Assembly (NCBI RefSeq): GCF_037137055.1
Contig: NZ_JBBBNY010000006.1
Span: 1 to 64,000, forward strand
Length of the DNA stretch: 64,000 nucleotides
Direction: 5' to 3'
DNA from: Frateuria_A yonginensis
GTDB taxonomy: Bacteria; Pseudomonadota; Gammaproteobacteria; Xanthomonadales; Rhodanobacteraceae
Position numbers and translations under genes: made by a program. The notes under the pieces are model-generated. The model had not been told where the DNA came from, ran no database searches, and saw only the letters and a list, made by a program, of their open reading frames with translations. Shown piece after piece: positions 32,882-42,846 of the stretch; position 1 is the first letter of the stretch; each line of letters opens with the position of its first letter.

Positions 32882-34282
32882 TCAGCCCTGCGCGCGGGCA
32901 ATCGCGTCGTCGATGCGCCGCAGCGCCTCGGCGCGACCGGCCAGGTAGATCGTGTGGTCGATCGACGGCGACACCTGCGTGCCGGTCATCGCCACGCGCA
33001 GCGGCTGGGCGATCTTGCCCATGCCGAGCTCGAGGCTGGCGGCGATGGCCTCGATCACCCGGTGGATCGGCTCGGGCTTCCATTCGCAGTCGGCCAGCAG
33101 GACCTTGGCCTCGGTGAGCACGGCCACGGCGCCGTCGTTCCTCAGGTGCTTGGCCACCGCCTTCTCGTCCCACTCGGCGATCGGCGCGTACCAGACCCGA
33201 GCGCGCTCGGCCATCTCCTTGAGCGTGTGCACGCGGTCGCGCAGCGCCACGATGACGTCGGCCGGCGCCGGGCCGCGCGAGACGTCCACGCCCGCGCGCG
33301 CCAGGTGCCACTCGAACTCCGGCGCGATCGCCTGCGGGTCGTCGGTCTTGAGGTAATGCTGGTTGAGCCAGTTGAGCTTCTCGGTATCGAAGCGGGAGGC
33401 CGCCTTGTTGACATCGGCGATATCGAACAGGCGGATCATCTCCTCGCGCGAGAAGATCTCCTGGTCGCCGTGCGACCAACCCAGGCGCACCAGGTAGTTG
33501 AGGATCGCGTGCGGCAGGTAGCCGTTCTCGCGGTACTCCATCACGCTGACCGACCCGGTGCGCTTGGAGAGCTTCTTGCCCTCCTTGTCCAGGATCATCG
33601 GCAGGTGCGCGAACTCCGGCACCGGTGCGCCCAGCGCCTTGTAGATGTTGATCTGGCGCGGGGTGTTGTTGACGTGGTCGTCACCGCGGATCACCTCGGT
33701 GATGCCCATGTCGATGTCGTCGACCACCACCGCGAAGTTGTAGGTGGGCCAGCCGTCGGAACGGAAGATCACCAGGTCGTCGAGCTCGGCATTGGACCAC
33801 TCCACGCGGCCCTTGACCTTGTCCTCGAACACCACCGAGCCCCCGGTCGGGTTTTTGAAGCGGATGACGCGGTTGGGATCGTCGCGATACGGCTCGTTGC
33901 GGTCGCGATAGTAGCCGTTGTAGCGGGGCTTCTCGCCGCGCGCCATGGCCGCCTCGCGCATCGCCTCGATCTCCTCCTTGGTCTCGTAGGCGTAGTAGGC
34001 CTTGCCCTCGGCGAGCAGGCGCTCGGCCACCTCCCTGTAGCGGGCCAGCCGCTGGGTCTGGTAGACCGGCGGCGCGTCGGCGGACAGGTCCAGCCACGCC
34101 ATGGCGTCGAGGATCGCCTGCACCGCCTCGTCGGTCGAGCGCTCGCGGTCGGTGTCCTCGATGCGCAGCAGGAACTCGCCGCCGCGCCGGCGCGCCTCCA
34201 GCCAGCAGTACAGCGCGGTGCGCGCGCCGCCGATGTGGAGGAAGCCGGTGGGGCTGGGTGCGAAGCGGGTGCGGACGGTCAT
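32882..34282 (-). CDS. gltX: Glutamyl-tRNA synthetase
   Basis: GltX charges tRNA-Glu with glutamate, an essential step of translation. The 466-residue class I synthetase has the HIGH-type motif PSPTGFLHIGGART at the N-terminus and the KMSKS-type motif KKLSKRTGSV about residues 230-245, followed by the all-helical anticodon-binding domain. A TAAAAT hexamer on the minus strand near 34313 is a likely -10. It leads a same-strand run with the small membrane protein and zur. Confidence 0.97.
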   Translation of the reverse strand: MTVRTRFAPSPTGFLHIGGARTALYCWLEARRRGGEFLLRIEDTDRERSTDEAVQAILDAMAWLDLSADAPPVYQTQRLARYREVAERLLAEGKAYYAYETKEEIEAMREAAMARGEKPRYNGYYRDRNEPYRDDPNRVIRFKNPTGGSVVFEDKVKGRVEWSNAELDDLVIFRSDGWPTYNFAVVVDDIDMGITEVIRGDDHVNNTPRQINIYKALGAPVPEFAHLPMILDKEGKKLSKRTGSVSVMEYRENGYLPHAILNYLVRLGWSHGDQEIFSREEMIRLFDIADVNKAASRFDTEKLNWLNQHYLKTDDPQAIAPEFEWHLARAGVDVSRGPAPADVIVALRDRVHTLKEMAERARVWYAPIAEWDEKAVAKHLRNDGAVAVLTEAKVLLADCEWKPEPIHRVIEAIAASLELGMGKIAQPLRVAMTGTQVSPSIDHTIYLAGRAEALRRIDDAIARAQG

Positions 34283-34389
34283 GGGAGCCAGCGATGCAGG
34301 ACGAAACGCGGGATTTTAGCCGAACCCGTTCGCCCGAGGCCTGACGGGTGCGGCCCGTCGCGCCTGTCGCCGCAGGCTGTCCGCTCCGC

Positions 34390-34713
34390 TCAGCGTGGCC
34401 AGGGGTGCCTGCCGCCCTCGCACCCCCAGCCGTAGCAGAGGATCGCGTTGGGATCGCGGTAGCCGGTCCCGAGCAGCAGGGCCTGGCGTCCGGCCGGGCC
34501 GGCCGGTGGCATCAGCCCCCCGTCGCGCTCGATGATCACGTGGGGCAAGGGCGCAGGATTGGGCCGCAGCACGTACCGCACCGTGAAGAGCTGGTGGTGC
34601 GCCGGAGCACTGCCGGCGGACGATTGCGTCTGCGCCGCGGCCGGCTCCATGGCGACGGTCGCGGCGGCGACCGTCGGCGCAGCCAGGACGGCGAGGATCA
34701 GCCAGGTCTTCAT
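34390..34713 (-). CDS. Small exported protein of unknown function
   Basis: This 107-residue protein has a signal peptide (about 1-28, ending AAAQT) and a short mature part with no motif I recognise. The segment LFTVRYVLRPNPAPLPHVIIERDG looks strand-forming, and a pair of cysteines (LCYGWGCEGG) could form a disulphide. It lies 17 bp after the DUF4399 gene and is probably co-transcribed with it. Confidence 0.7.
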   Translation of the reverse strand: MKTWLILAVLAAPTVAAATVAMEPAAAQTQSSAGSAPAHHQLFTVRYVLRPNPAPLPHVIIERDGGLMPPAGPAGRQALLLGTGYRDPNAILCYGWGCEGGRHPWPR

Positions 34714-34730
34714 GCGCACCTCCGCACGAC

Positions 34731-35162
34731 TCACTTCACATGGACGGTGATCTTCTTCGACACCACCGGCGGATCGAACGGCACGTGGTTGGCGTCGCCC
34801 AGCTCCAGCTGCAACGTATGCGTGCCCGGCGCCAGATGCAGCACCGTCTCGGTCTGGCCGTTGCCGAAGTGGAGGTGGTGCTCGTCCTTGGGGATCGGTT
34901 GCCCGGCCAGCGGCAGGTCGGTCACGTCGACCAGCAGATGGTGGTGCCCGGTGTGCTCCTTCGCCACGCCGGCGGGCGCGACGCCCATGCCCTTGAGGCC
35001 GAACCGCACGGTCACCTCGCGCCCGACGGTGGCGCCGTCCCTGGGCGTGATGAAGTAGACCGTGGCGCCGGCAGGCGCCTTGCTGGCCTGCAGCGCAGGC
35101 GACTGCGCGGCGGCGGTGGCGCTGGCGGCGGCGAACACGGCAGCGAACAGCATCCGTTTCAT
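34731..35162 (-). CDS. Exported DUF4399 protein
   Basis: This 143-residue protein has a signal peptide (ending AAAQS) and a DUF4399 domain, with the characteristic VYFITPRDGATVGREVTV, HTGHHHLLVDV, DEHHLHFGNGQTE and LGDANHVPFDPPV. The conserved histidine clusters suggest metal binding in the periplasm, though the family has no established function. It heads a two-gene run with the small exported protein behind it. Confidence 0.88.
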   Translation of the reverse strand: MKRMLFAAVFAAASATAAAQSPALQASKAPAGATVYFITPRDGATVGREVTVRFGLKGMGVAPAGVAKEHTGHHHLLVDVTDLPLAGQPIPKDEHHLHFGNGQTETVLHLAPGTHTLQLELGDANHVPFDPPVVSKKITVHVK

Positions 35163-35291
35163 GGGGCGTCTCCTCGGGTGGTGCCGCCAGTATGCCCCGC
35201 CGCCGACGGGGCGTCATGCCATCGTCACGACCGTGCCACGGGCACGCAACGGCCCGCACCCAAGCTGCGCGCGGCAACGACGGGGACTTGC

Positions 35292-36452
35292 ATGCGCATC
35301 GGCATCGTCAGTGAAACCTATCCGCCGGAGATCAACGGCGTCGCCCTGACCGTGCACGGGCTGGCGAGGGGACTGGCCGCCCGCGGCCACAGTATCGAAC
35401 TGATCCGCCCCCACCAGCGCGAGGCTCGCGCGGACGAGCCCGGCATCCTGGTGCAGGAAGTGCGCGGGATGGCGCTGCCGCGCTACCCGGGGCTGCGCAT
35501 GGGGCTGCCGGCCGGCCGGCTGTTGCATCGGCGCTGGCAGCGGCTGCGCCCGGATGCGCTGTACGTCGCCACCGAGGGCCCGCTCGGCCGCTCGGCGCTG
35601 CGCACGGCGATGCGCCTGGGCATCCCGGTGGCGACCGGGTTCCATACGCGCTTCGACACCTACGCGGGCCACTATGGGCTCGGCGCCCTGGCGCCGGCCG
35701 TGCGTGGCTACCTGCGCCGTTTCCATCGTCGCGCCGACGCCACGCTGGTGCCCACCGACGCGCTGGCGCGCGAGCTGCGCGAAACTGGCATCGACAACGT
35801 GCGCCTGCTGCGCCGCGCAGTCGACACGGCCCAGTTCCATCCGGCCTGGCGCGATCCTGCGCTGCGCGCGAGCTGGGGTGCCGACGGCAGCACGCCGGTC
35901 CTGCTCTACGTGGGCCGCATCGCGGCGGAGAAGAACCTGGAGCTGGCGGCCCAGGCCTTCCGCGCGATCCAGCAGCGGATCCCGGGAGCGCGCTACGTGT
36001 GGGTGGGCGACGGCCCCGCGCGCGCGGCGCTCGCCGCGGCCCATCCCGACTTCATCTTCGCCGGCACGCTGCAGGGCGAGGCACTCGCGCGGCACTACGC
36101 AAGCGCGGACCTGTTTCCCTTTCCCAGCCTCAGCGAGACCTTCGGCAACGTGGTCCTGGAGGCGCTCGCCGCCGGCGTGCCGGTGGTGGCGTTCGACCAG
36201 GGCGCCGCGCGCGAGCACCTGCGTCACGCGCACAACGGTTATCGCATCGCTCCGGGCGACACGGAGGGTTTCATTGCCGCGGCGGTGACGCTGGCGGGCA
36301 ACCCCGGGCTGATCCGGCACATGGGACGTGCCGCCCGGGCCAGTGTCGGACGGCTCTCGCCCGAGGCGGTGGTGCGCGAATTCGAAGACTTGCTGAGCGG
36401 GCTCGCCCGCCGGGAACGCCCGGTCCATGCCGTCCGCATCGCCCACGCCTGA
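35292..36452 (+). CDS. GT4-type glycosyltransferase
   Basis: This 386-residue GT-B enzyme should transfer a sugar from a nucleotide donor to a lipid or glycan acceptor at the inner membrane. The N-terminal Rossmann domain begins MRIGIVSETYPPEINGVA. The donor-site domain holds LLYVGRIAAEKNLELA and the acidic motif FPSLSETFGNVVLEALAAGVPVV. It resembles mannosyl/glucosyl transferases of the MgtA/PimB type. The last 26 bases overlap the start of a PAP2 phosphatase, so the two are co-translated and may act in one lipid pathway. Confidence 0.92.
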   Translation: MRIGIVSETYPPEINGVALTVHGLARGLAARGHSIELIRPHQREARADEPGILVQEVRGMALPRYPGLRMGLPAGRLLHRRWQRLRPDALYVATEGPLGRSALRTAMRLGIPVATGFHTRFDTYAGHYGLGALAPAVRGYLRRFHRRADATLVPTDALARELRETGIDNVRLLRRAVDTAQFHPAWRDPALRASWGADGSTPVLLYVGRIAAEKNLELAAQAFRAIQQRIPGARYVWVGDGPARAALAAAHPDFIFAGTLQGEALARHYASADLFPFPSLSETFGNVVLEALAAGVPVVAFDQGAAREHLRHAHNGYRIAPGDTEGFIAAAVTLAGNPGLIRHMGRAARASVGRLSPEAVVREFEDLLSGLARRERPVHAVRIAHA

Positions 36453-36993
36453 GCTGCCACGCTTCGCGCTGGACCGTCACCTGTGCCTGCTGGCCAACCG
36501 CTGGGGCACACGGCGCGCGGTCGGCGCCTGCTTCGGCCTGGTCAGCCGGCTGGGCGATGGCGTGTTCTGGTACGCGCTGATGCTCGCCCTCGCGCTGGCC
36601 GACGGGTTGCGCGGTACCGTCGCGGCCGTGCACATGGCCGGGACCGGGCTGGTGGCGCTGATGCTGTACCGCCGGCTCAAGCGCTGGACGCGGCGGCCGC
36701 GTCCGTTCCGCGCCTGCCCCGGCGTGATCGCGCACGTGCCGCCGCTGGATGAATTCAGCTTCCCCTCGGGCCATACCTTGCAAGCGGTCGGCTTCACCGT
36801 CGTGGCGCTGTCCTGGTATCCGGCGCTGGCGCCGCTGCTGCTCGGCTTCACCGCGCTGGTGGCGACCTCGCGCGTGGTCCTGGGCCTGCACTACCCCAGC
36901 GACGTGCTGGCGGCGATCGGCCTCGGCGGCGCGCTCGGTGGTGCCTCGCTGTGGCTGGCGAACCTGCTTGCGCCGATGGCCATGCCGTCGTAG
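36427..36993 (+). CDS. PAP2-family membrane phosphatase
   Basis: This 188-residue integral membrane protein has the three PAP2 motifs: KRWTRRPRP, PSGHT and SRVVLGLHYPSD, which supply the catalytic histidines. It probably dephosphorylates a lipid such as phosphatidate or undecaprenyl diphosphate. It overlaps the glycosyltransferase gene by 26 bases. Its stop codon TAG is part of a REP-like repeat. Confidence 0.93.
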   Translation: MPSASPTPELPRFALDRHLCLLANRWGTRRAVGACFGLVSRLGDGVFWYALMLALALADGLRGTVAAVHMAGTGLVALMLYRRLKRWTRRPRPFRACPGVIAHVPPLDEFSFPSGHTLQAVGFTVVALSWYPALAPLLLGFTALVATSRVVLGLHYPSDVLAAIGLGGALGGASLWLANLLAPMAMPS

Positions 36994-37074
36994 AGCGAGC
37001 TTGCTCGCGGTGCTCTCTTGGTGGCGTCGGTGCGATGCCAGGCAAAGGGCCTCGCGAGCAGGCTTGCTCCCTAC
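36991..37074. repeat. REP-like palindromic element, copy 4
   Basis: TAGAGCGAGCTTGCTCGCGG pairs with CTCGCGAGCAGGCTTGCTCC. The TAG is the PAP2 stop codon. The element opens a 386-bp gene-free interval before accD. Confidence 0.8.
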
Positions 37075-37145
37075 CGGAAGGCGGGCGCTGATCAGTTCGT
37101 GTGCACGGTGTCGCGCAGGCTTGGCCGATCAAGGAGATAGGCCAC

Positions 37146-37328
37146 CTATCCACAGGCTTGTCCCAGCCGCTTCCACAAGCACTGTGGACAACGCGCGAAG
37201 CGCGCGTAGCCATTGCATAAAGAATCGCCAGCGTGTGCCAAGTGCCTGTCGGCAAAGCCGGTCGTTCCGCTTGTCCACAGGCTTATCCGTAAGGCATCCA
37301 CACCGGCTGTGGAAAACACGCGAGGCGG
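37146..37328. repeat. Two copies of a TCCACAG/CTGTGGA inverted repeat with DnaA-box-like cores
   Basis: Unit 1 (37146-37200) pairs TCCACAGGCTTGT with ACAAGC-A-CTGTGGA, a 13-bp stem with one bulge and a 13-base loop. Unit 2 (37270-37328) keeps the outer TCCACAG and CTGTGGA arms. Four nonamers, at 37146, 37183 (reverse), 37271 and 37308 (reverse), each differ by one base from the DnaA box TTATCCACA. Between the units I see no gene. The role is unknown: DnaA binding, transcript structure or a mobile palindrome are all possible. Confidence 0.6.
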
Positions 37329-37332
37329 AAAC

Positions 37333-37360
37333 GACGATGCCGCCCGCAGGCGGCATCGTC
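37333..37360 (-). terminator. Hairpin terminator of accD
   Basis: GACGATGCCGCC pairs perfectly with GGCGGCATCGTC across a four-base loop, 20 bp downstream of the accD stop. The following bases on the minus strand (GTTTCC) give only a weak T-tract. Confidence 0.7.
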
Positions 37361-37379
37361 ACGCGTCACGGAAGGCGCA

Positions 37380-38252
<873 letters not shown>

Positions 38253-38290
38253 GGGGACCTCGTCAAATGCTGTGCCTTGCCGCCAGCCCC

Positions 38291-38324
38291 GCCCCCTCAC
38301 CCCAACCCTCTCCCCGGAGGGGAG
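38291..38324. repeat. C-rich intergenic repeat with a small hairpin
   Basis: The interval between trpA and accD carries the string CCCTCACCCCAACCCTCTCC, ending in a hairpin CTCCCC-GGA-GGGGAG (38310-38324). A related string (CTCCAACCCCTCTCCCGGCC) lies at about 9867-9886. Such C-rich words recur between genes in many proteobacteria. Confidence 0.55.
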
Positions 38325-38334
38325 ACGGAGCAGC

Positions 38335-39131
38335 TCAAGGCGCGTCCAGGGCCGCGCGGATAGGCGCGAGAAACTCGCGTGCCCGCGTGGCGATCTCGTC
38401 CGCTGCCGTGGCGCCCTCCAGGCGCTCGACCAGCGCACTGCCGATCACTACTGCGTCGGCGAATGCCGCGATCGCCTTCGCGCTCGCCGCATCGCGCACG
38501 CCGAAGCCGACCGCGACCGGCGCCTTCGCTCCGGCGCGCACCTCGGCCACCCGCGCGGCGATGTCCGCCGTGCTCAGCCGTGCCGCGCCGGTGATGCCGG
38601 CGAACGACACATAGTACAGGAAGCCTTCGGCCGCCTCGCACAACTTCGCCATACGCGCGGGTGCGGTGGTGGGAGCCGCGAGCAGGATCTGGCGCAGGCC
38701 CGCCGCACGCAGCGGCTCGAGCACGGCGCGCTCCTCCAGCGGACAGTCGACGATCAGCACGCCGTCCACGCCGGCACGTGCCGTCGCCTCGGCGAAACGC
38801 GCGTAGCCGTAGGTCTCGACCGGGTTCAGGTAACCCATCAGCACCACCGGCGTGTCCGCATCGGCGCGGCGGAACTCGCCGACCCAGCGCAACACGTCGG
38901 TCAGGCCCACGCCTTGCGCGATCGCCCGCTCGCTGGCGTGCTGGATCACCGGGCCGTCGGCCATCGGGTCGGAGAACGGCACGCCCAGCTCGATCACGTC
39001 GGCTCCCGCGTCGACCAGCGCATGCATCAGCGCGACGGTGTGCGCGGGCGCGGGATCGCCGGCGGTGACGAAGGGAACCAGGCCGGTGCGATTGGCGCTC
39101 TTGAGATCGGCGAGGCGGCGGTCGATGCGGT

Positions 39132-39135
<4 letters not shown>
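38335..39135 (-). CDS. trpA: Tryptophan synthase alpha chain
   Basis: TrpA cleaves indole-3-glycerol phosphate to indole, which passes to TrpB. The 266-residue TIM barrel shows LVPFVTAGDP, ELGVPFSDPMADGPVIQ with the catalytic glutamate, the catalytic aspartate of VDCPLEE, and the phosphate-binding VGFGVRD and VIGSALV. Its ATG overlaps the trpB stop (ATGA), so the two chains are translationally coupled to give equal amounts. It is the last trp gene before accD. Confidence 0.97.
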
Positions 39136-40343
<1,208 letters not shown>

Positions 40344-40429
40344 GTGAGGTTCCCGTGCAATCAGGTGGCGCCGCGGCCATGCGGCGGCAGCGAATTCGGC
40401 AACCTAGCGCAAGGCCGGCGAGGGGAAAA

Positions 40430-40442
40430 GCGATAAGATCGC
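40430..40442. promoter_or_regulatory. Candidate operator/promoter between trpB and the TrpI-like gene
   Basis: GCGAT-AAG-ATCGC is a perfect 5-bp dyad in the divergent 124-bp region. The overlapping TAAGAT could be the -10 of the LysR gene. Binding by the regulator is inferred from position. Confidence 0.4.
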
Positions 40443-40467
40443 AGCAATCTGTCAGGAAAACTCACGG

Positions 40468-41358
40468 ATGACCACCACGCGCGACCTGCCCCCGCTGAAC
40501 GCCCTGCGCGCCTTCGAGGCCACGGCGCGACTGGGCAGCGTGAGCCGCGCCGCGAAGGAGCTGCACGTCACCCACGGCGCGGTAAGCCGGCAGCTGCGCG
40601 CGCTGGAAGAGGCCCTGGGCCAGCCGCTGTTCGTCCGGCAGGGCCGCGGGCTGGCGCTCACCGGTCCAGGCGAACAGCTGCACGAGAGCGCGGGCCTGGC
40701 CTTCGCGCAGTTGCGCGAGGGCTGGGCGCGGCTGACCCGCGCCGGCACCGGGCGGCCGCTGGTGCTGGGCTGCCCGGGCAGCCTGCTGGCCCGCTGGATG
40801 ATCCCGCGGCTGGAGCGGCTGCATCGCGACCTGCCCGCCCTGCGATTGCACCTGAGCGCGCAGGAATCGCCGTTCGAACCGGCCCTGCCCGGCCTGGACG
40901 CCGCGCTGCTGCTGGCCGAGCCGCCCTGGCCGGCCGCCTGGCACGTGCACGAACTCGCCCCCGAGCGGATCGGCCCGGTCCTCGCCGCGCACGGCGCGGC
41001 CGCCGCCCGCCTGGCCGGCCGACCGATGCATGCGCTCGTCGCCGAACCCTTGCTGCACACCGCCTCGCGGCCACAGGCGTGGCCGCAATGGGCGCAGGCA
41101 GTCGGCCTGGCGCCCGAGCGGTTGCGCTACGGCCAGGGTTTCGAGCACCTGTACTACCTGCTGGAAGCGGCGCTGGCCGGACTCGGCGTGGCGATCGCGC
41201 CGGCCCAGCTGGTGGCCGACGACGTCGCCGCCGGCCGCCTGCTGGCGCCATGGGGTTTCACGCCGACGCGCGGCGCCTGGATCCTCGCCAGCGTGCGGCC
41301 GGACGTGCGGATCGACGCATTGGCCGTGTGGCTGCGGCAGGCGCTGTGCGGCGCCTAG
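40468..41358 (+). CDS. LysR-family regulator (TrpI-like activator of trpBA)
   Basis: This 296-residue regulator has an N-terminal HTH (about 10-68; LGSVSRAAKELHVTHGAVSRQLRALEEALGQPLF), close to the GcvA/TrpI branch, and a substrate-binding domain. Divergence from trpBA suggests that, as in pseudomonads, it activates those genes in response to indoleglycerol phosphate, but that is inference. The start follows CAGGAAAA. Its stop overlaps the convergent trpF stop by four bases. Confidence 0.88.
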   Translation: MTTTRDLPPLNALRAFEATARLGSVSRAAKELHVTHGAVSRQLRALEEALGQPLFVRQGRGLALTGPGEQLHESAGLAFAQLREGWARLTRAGTGRPLVLGCPGSLLARWMIPRLERLHRDLPALRLHLSAQESPFEPALPGLDAALLLAEPPWPAAWHVHELAPERIGPVLAAHGAAAARLAGRPMHALVAEPLLHTASRPQAWPQWAQAVGLAPERLRYGQGFEHLYYLLEAALAGLGVAIAPAQLVADDVAAGRLLAPWGFTPTRGAWILASVRPDVRIDALAVWLRQALCGA

Positions 41359-41969
41359 GCGCCGCGTACCGCCGCGACGAAGGCGCGCAGCTTGGCCGGG
41401 TCCTTGACCCCCGGCTCGCTCTCGATGCCGCTGGAGACGTCCACGCCCCACGGCCGCGCGAGGCGGATCGCCTCGGCCACGTTGCCCGCGTGCAGCCCGC
41501 CGGCCAGGATCAGCGGCTGCGCCAGGTCACGCGGCATCAGCGACCAGTCGAACGCCTGCCCGCCACCGCCGGGCTGCCCCAGGCCGTGGCCGTCGAGCAG
41601 CAGGCCGGCGGCATGCGGATGCTCGCGCAGGCGGGCCAGCGCCGCCATGCCCTCGCCCATGCCCACCGCCTTGAGCCAGGGCCGTCCGAACTGCGCGCAC
41701 CAGGCGTCGGTCTCGCTGCCGTGGAACTGCAGCAGGTCCGGCTGCACCGCCGCGACCACCTCCTCCACGAAGGCCGCCTCGTCGTCCATGAACAGGGCCA
41801 CCGTCGTGACGAACGGCGGCAGCGCGCGGGCGATCGCGCGCGCATGGCCGAGGCCGAGCTGGCGCGGGCTGCGCGCGGTGAACACCAGGCCGATCGCGTC
41901 CACACCGAGCCCGGCCGCGAGCACGGCATCCTCGACGCGGGTCATGCCACAGCACTTGATACGGGTCAC
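41355..41969 (-). CDS. trpF: Phosphoribosylanthranilate isomerase
   Basis: TrpF isomerises phosphoribosylanthranilate in tryptophan synthesis. The 204-residue barrel opens with IKCCGMTRVEDA (catalytic cysteine) and has the catalytic aspartate in LLDGHGLGQPGGGG, LAGGLHAGNV, and the C-terminal VDVSSGIESEPGVKD. The ATG overlaps the truA stop by four bases, so it is co-translated with truA. It is separated from trpBA by the regulator gene on the other strand. Confidence 0.97.
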   Translation of the reverse strand: MTRIKCCGMTRVEDAVLAAGLGVDAIGLVFTARSPRQLGLGHARAIARALPPFVTTVALFMDDEAAFVEEVVAAVQPDLLQFHGSETDAWCAQFGRPWLKAVGMGEGMAALARLREHPHAAGLLLDGHGLGQPGGGGQAFDWSLMPRDLAQPLILAGGLHAGNVAEAIRLARPWGVDVSSGIESEPGVKDPAKLRAFVAAVRGA

Positions 41970-42733
41970 AGATTCACCTCGTCGGGCAGGCCCCAGTGCG
42001 CCTCGTAGCGCGGGCCGAGAAAGGTCAGGCCGGTGGCCGGCGCGGTGGGGCCGGCCACCTCGCGGTCGCGCCCCGCCAGCAGTTCGCCGGGCCAGGCGAC
42101 CGGGCGCTCGCCGCGCCCGACCAGCAGCAGCGAGCCGACGATGTTCCTCACCATGTGGTGCAGGAACGCGTTCGCCTCGACCTCGACGATCACGTGCTCG
42201 CCCTCGCGCCGCACTTCAAGCCCGAGCACGCAGCGGCGCGCATGCGTGGCCTGGCAGGAGGCCGCGCGGAAGGCGGAGAAGTCGTGCTCGCCGAGCAGCG
42301 CCTGCGCCGCGGCATGCATCGCTTCGGCATCCAGCGGCAGACGCTCCCAGGTCACGTAGCGCGCCTCCAGCGCGGCACGCACGGGGCGGTTGAGCAGCGT
42401 GTAGCGGTAGCGCCGGCTGCGTGCCGAAAAACGGGCATGGAACGCCGCGTCCACCTCCCGCGCCCACAGCACCGCGACGCTGGCCGGCAGGTTGGAGCAG
42501 GCGCCGAGTACCCAGCCGCGCGCGTCGCGTCGGGCCTCGGTGTCGAAATGCACCACCTGGCAGCGGCCGTGCACGCCGGCGTCGGTGCGCCCGGCGCAGG
42601 TCACCTCGACCGGATGCGCGGCGACGCGCGCCAGCGCCGCCTCCAGCGCGCCCTGCACGGTGGCGCCATGGGTCAGGCGCTGCCAGCCGAGGAAGTCGGT
42701 GCCGTCGTACTCGACGCCGAGGGCGATGCGCAT
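41966..42733 (-). CDS. truA: tRNA pseudouridine synthase A
   Basis: TruA makes pseudouridine at positions 38-40 of the tRNA anticodon stem-loop. The 255-residue protein has the conserved YDGTDFLGWQ start and the catalytic aspartate in CAGRTDAGVHG, with a typical C-terminal region FLHHMVRNIVGSLLLVGRG. It follows fimV on the same strand and overlaps trpF (ATGA), matching the gammaproteobacterial fimV-truA-trpF order. Confidence 0.97.
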   Translation of the reverse strand: MRIALGVEYDGTDFLGWQRLTHGATVQGALEAALARVAAHPVEVTCAGRTDAGVHGRCQVVHFDTEARRDARGWVLGACSNLPASVAVLWAREVDAAFHARFSARSRRYRYTLLNRPVRAALEARYVTWERLPLDAEAMHAAAQALLGEHDFSAFRAASCQATHARRCVLGLEVRREGEHVIVEVEANAFLHHMVRNIVGSLLLVGRGERPVAWPGELLAGRDREVAGPTAPATGLTFLGPRYEAHWGLPDEVNL

Positions 42734-42846
42734 GCGGAAGGTCCTGCGGAACAGCCGGGAAGCTTAGCATCGCGCCCGCGCCGGGGTGCCGGAAACGCGA
42801 CGGGCCGGCAGGGCCGGCCCGTCGGCGAGTGCGTCGGTGCGCCGGC

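Noticed and set aside
37146..37328. Replication origin (oriC)
   Set aside because: The near-DnaA boxes all carry a mismatch, no AT-rich unwinding region is present, and none of dnaA, dnaN, gyrB or rpmH is nearby.
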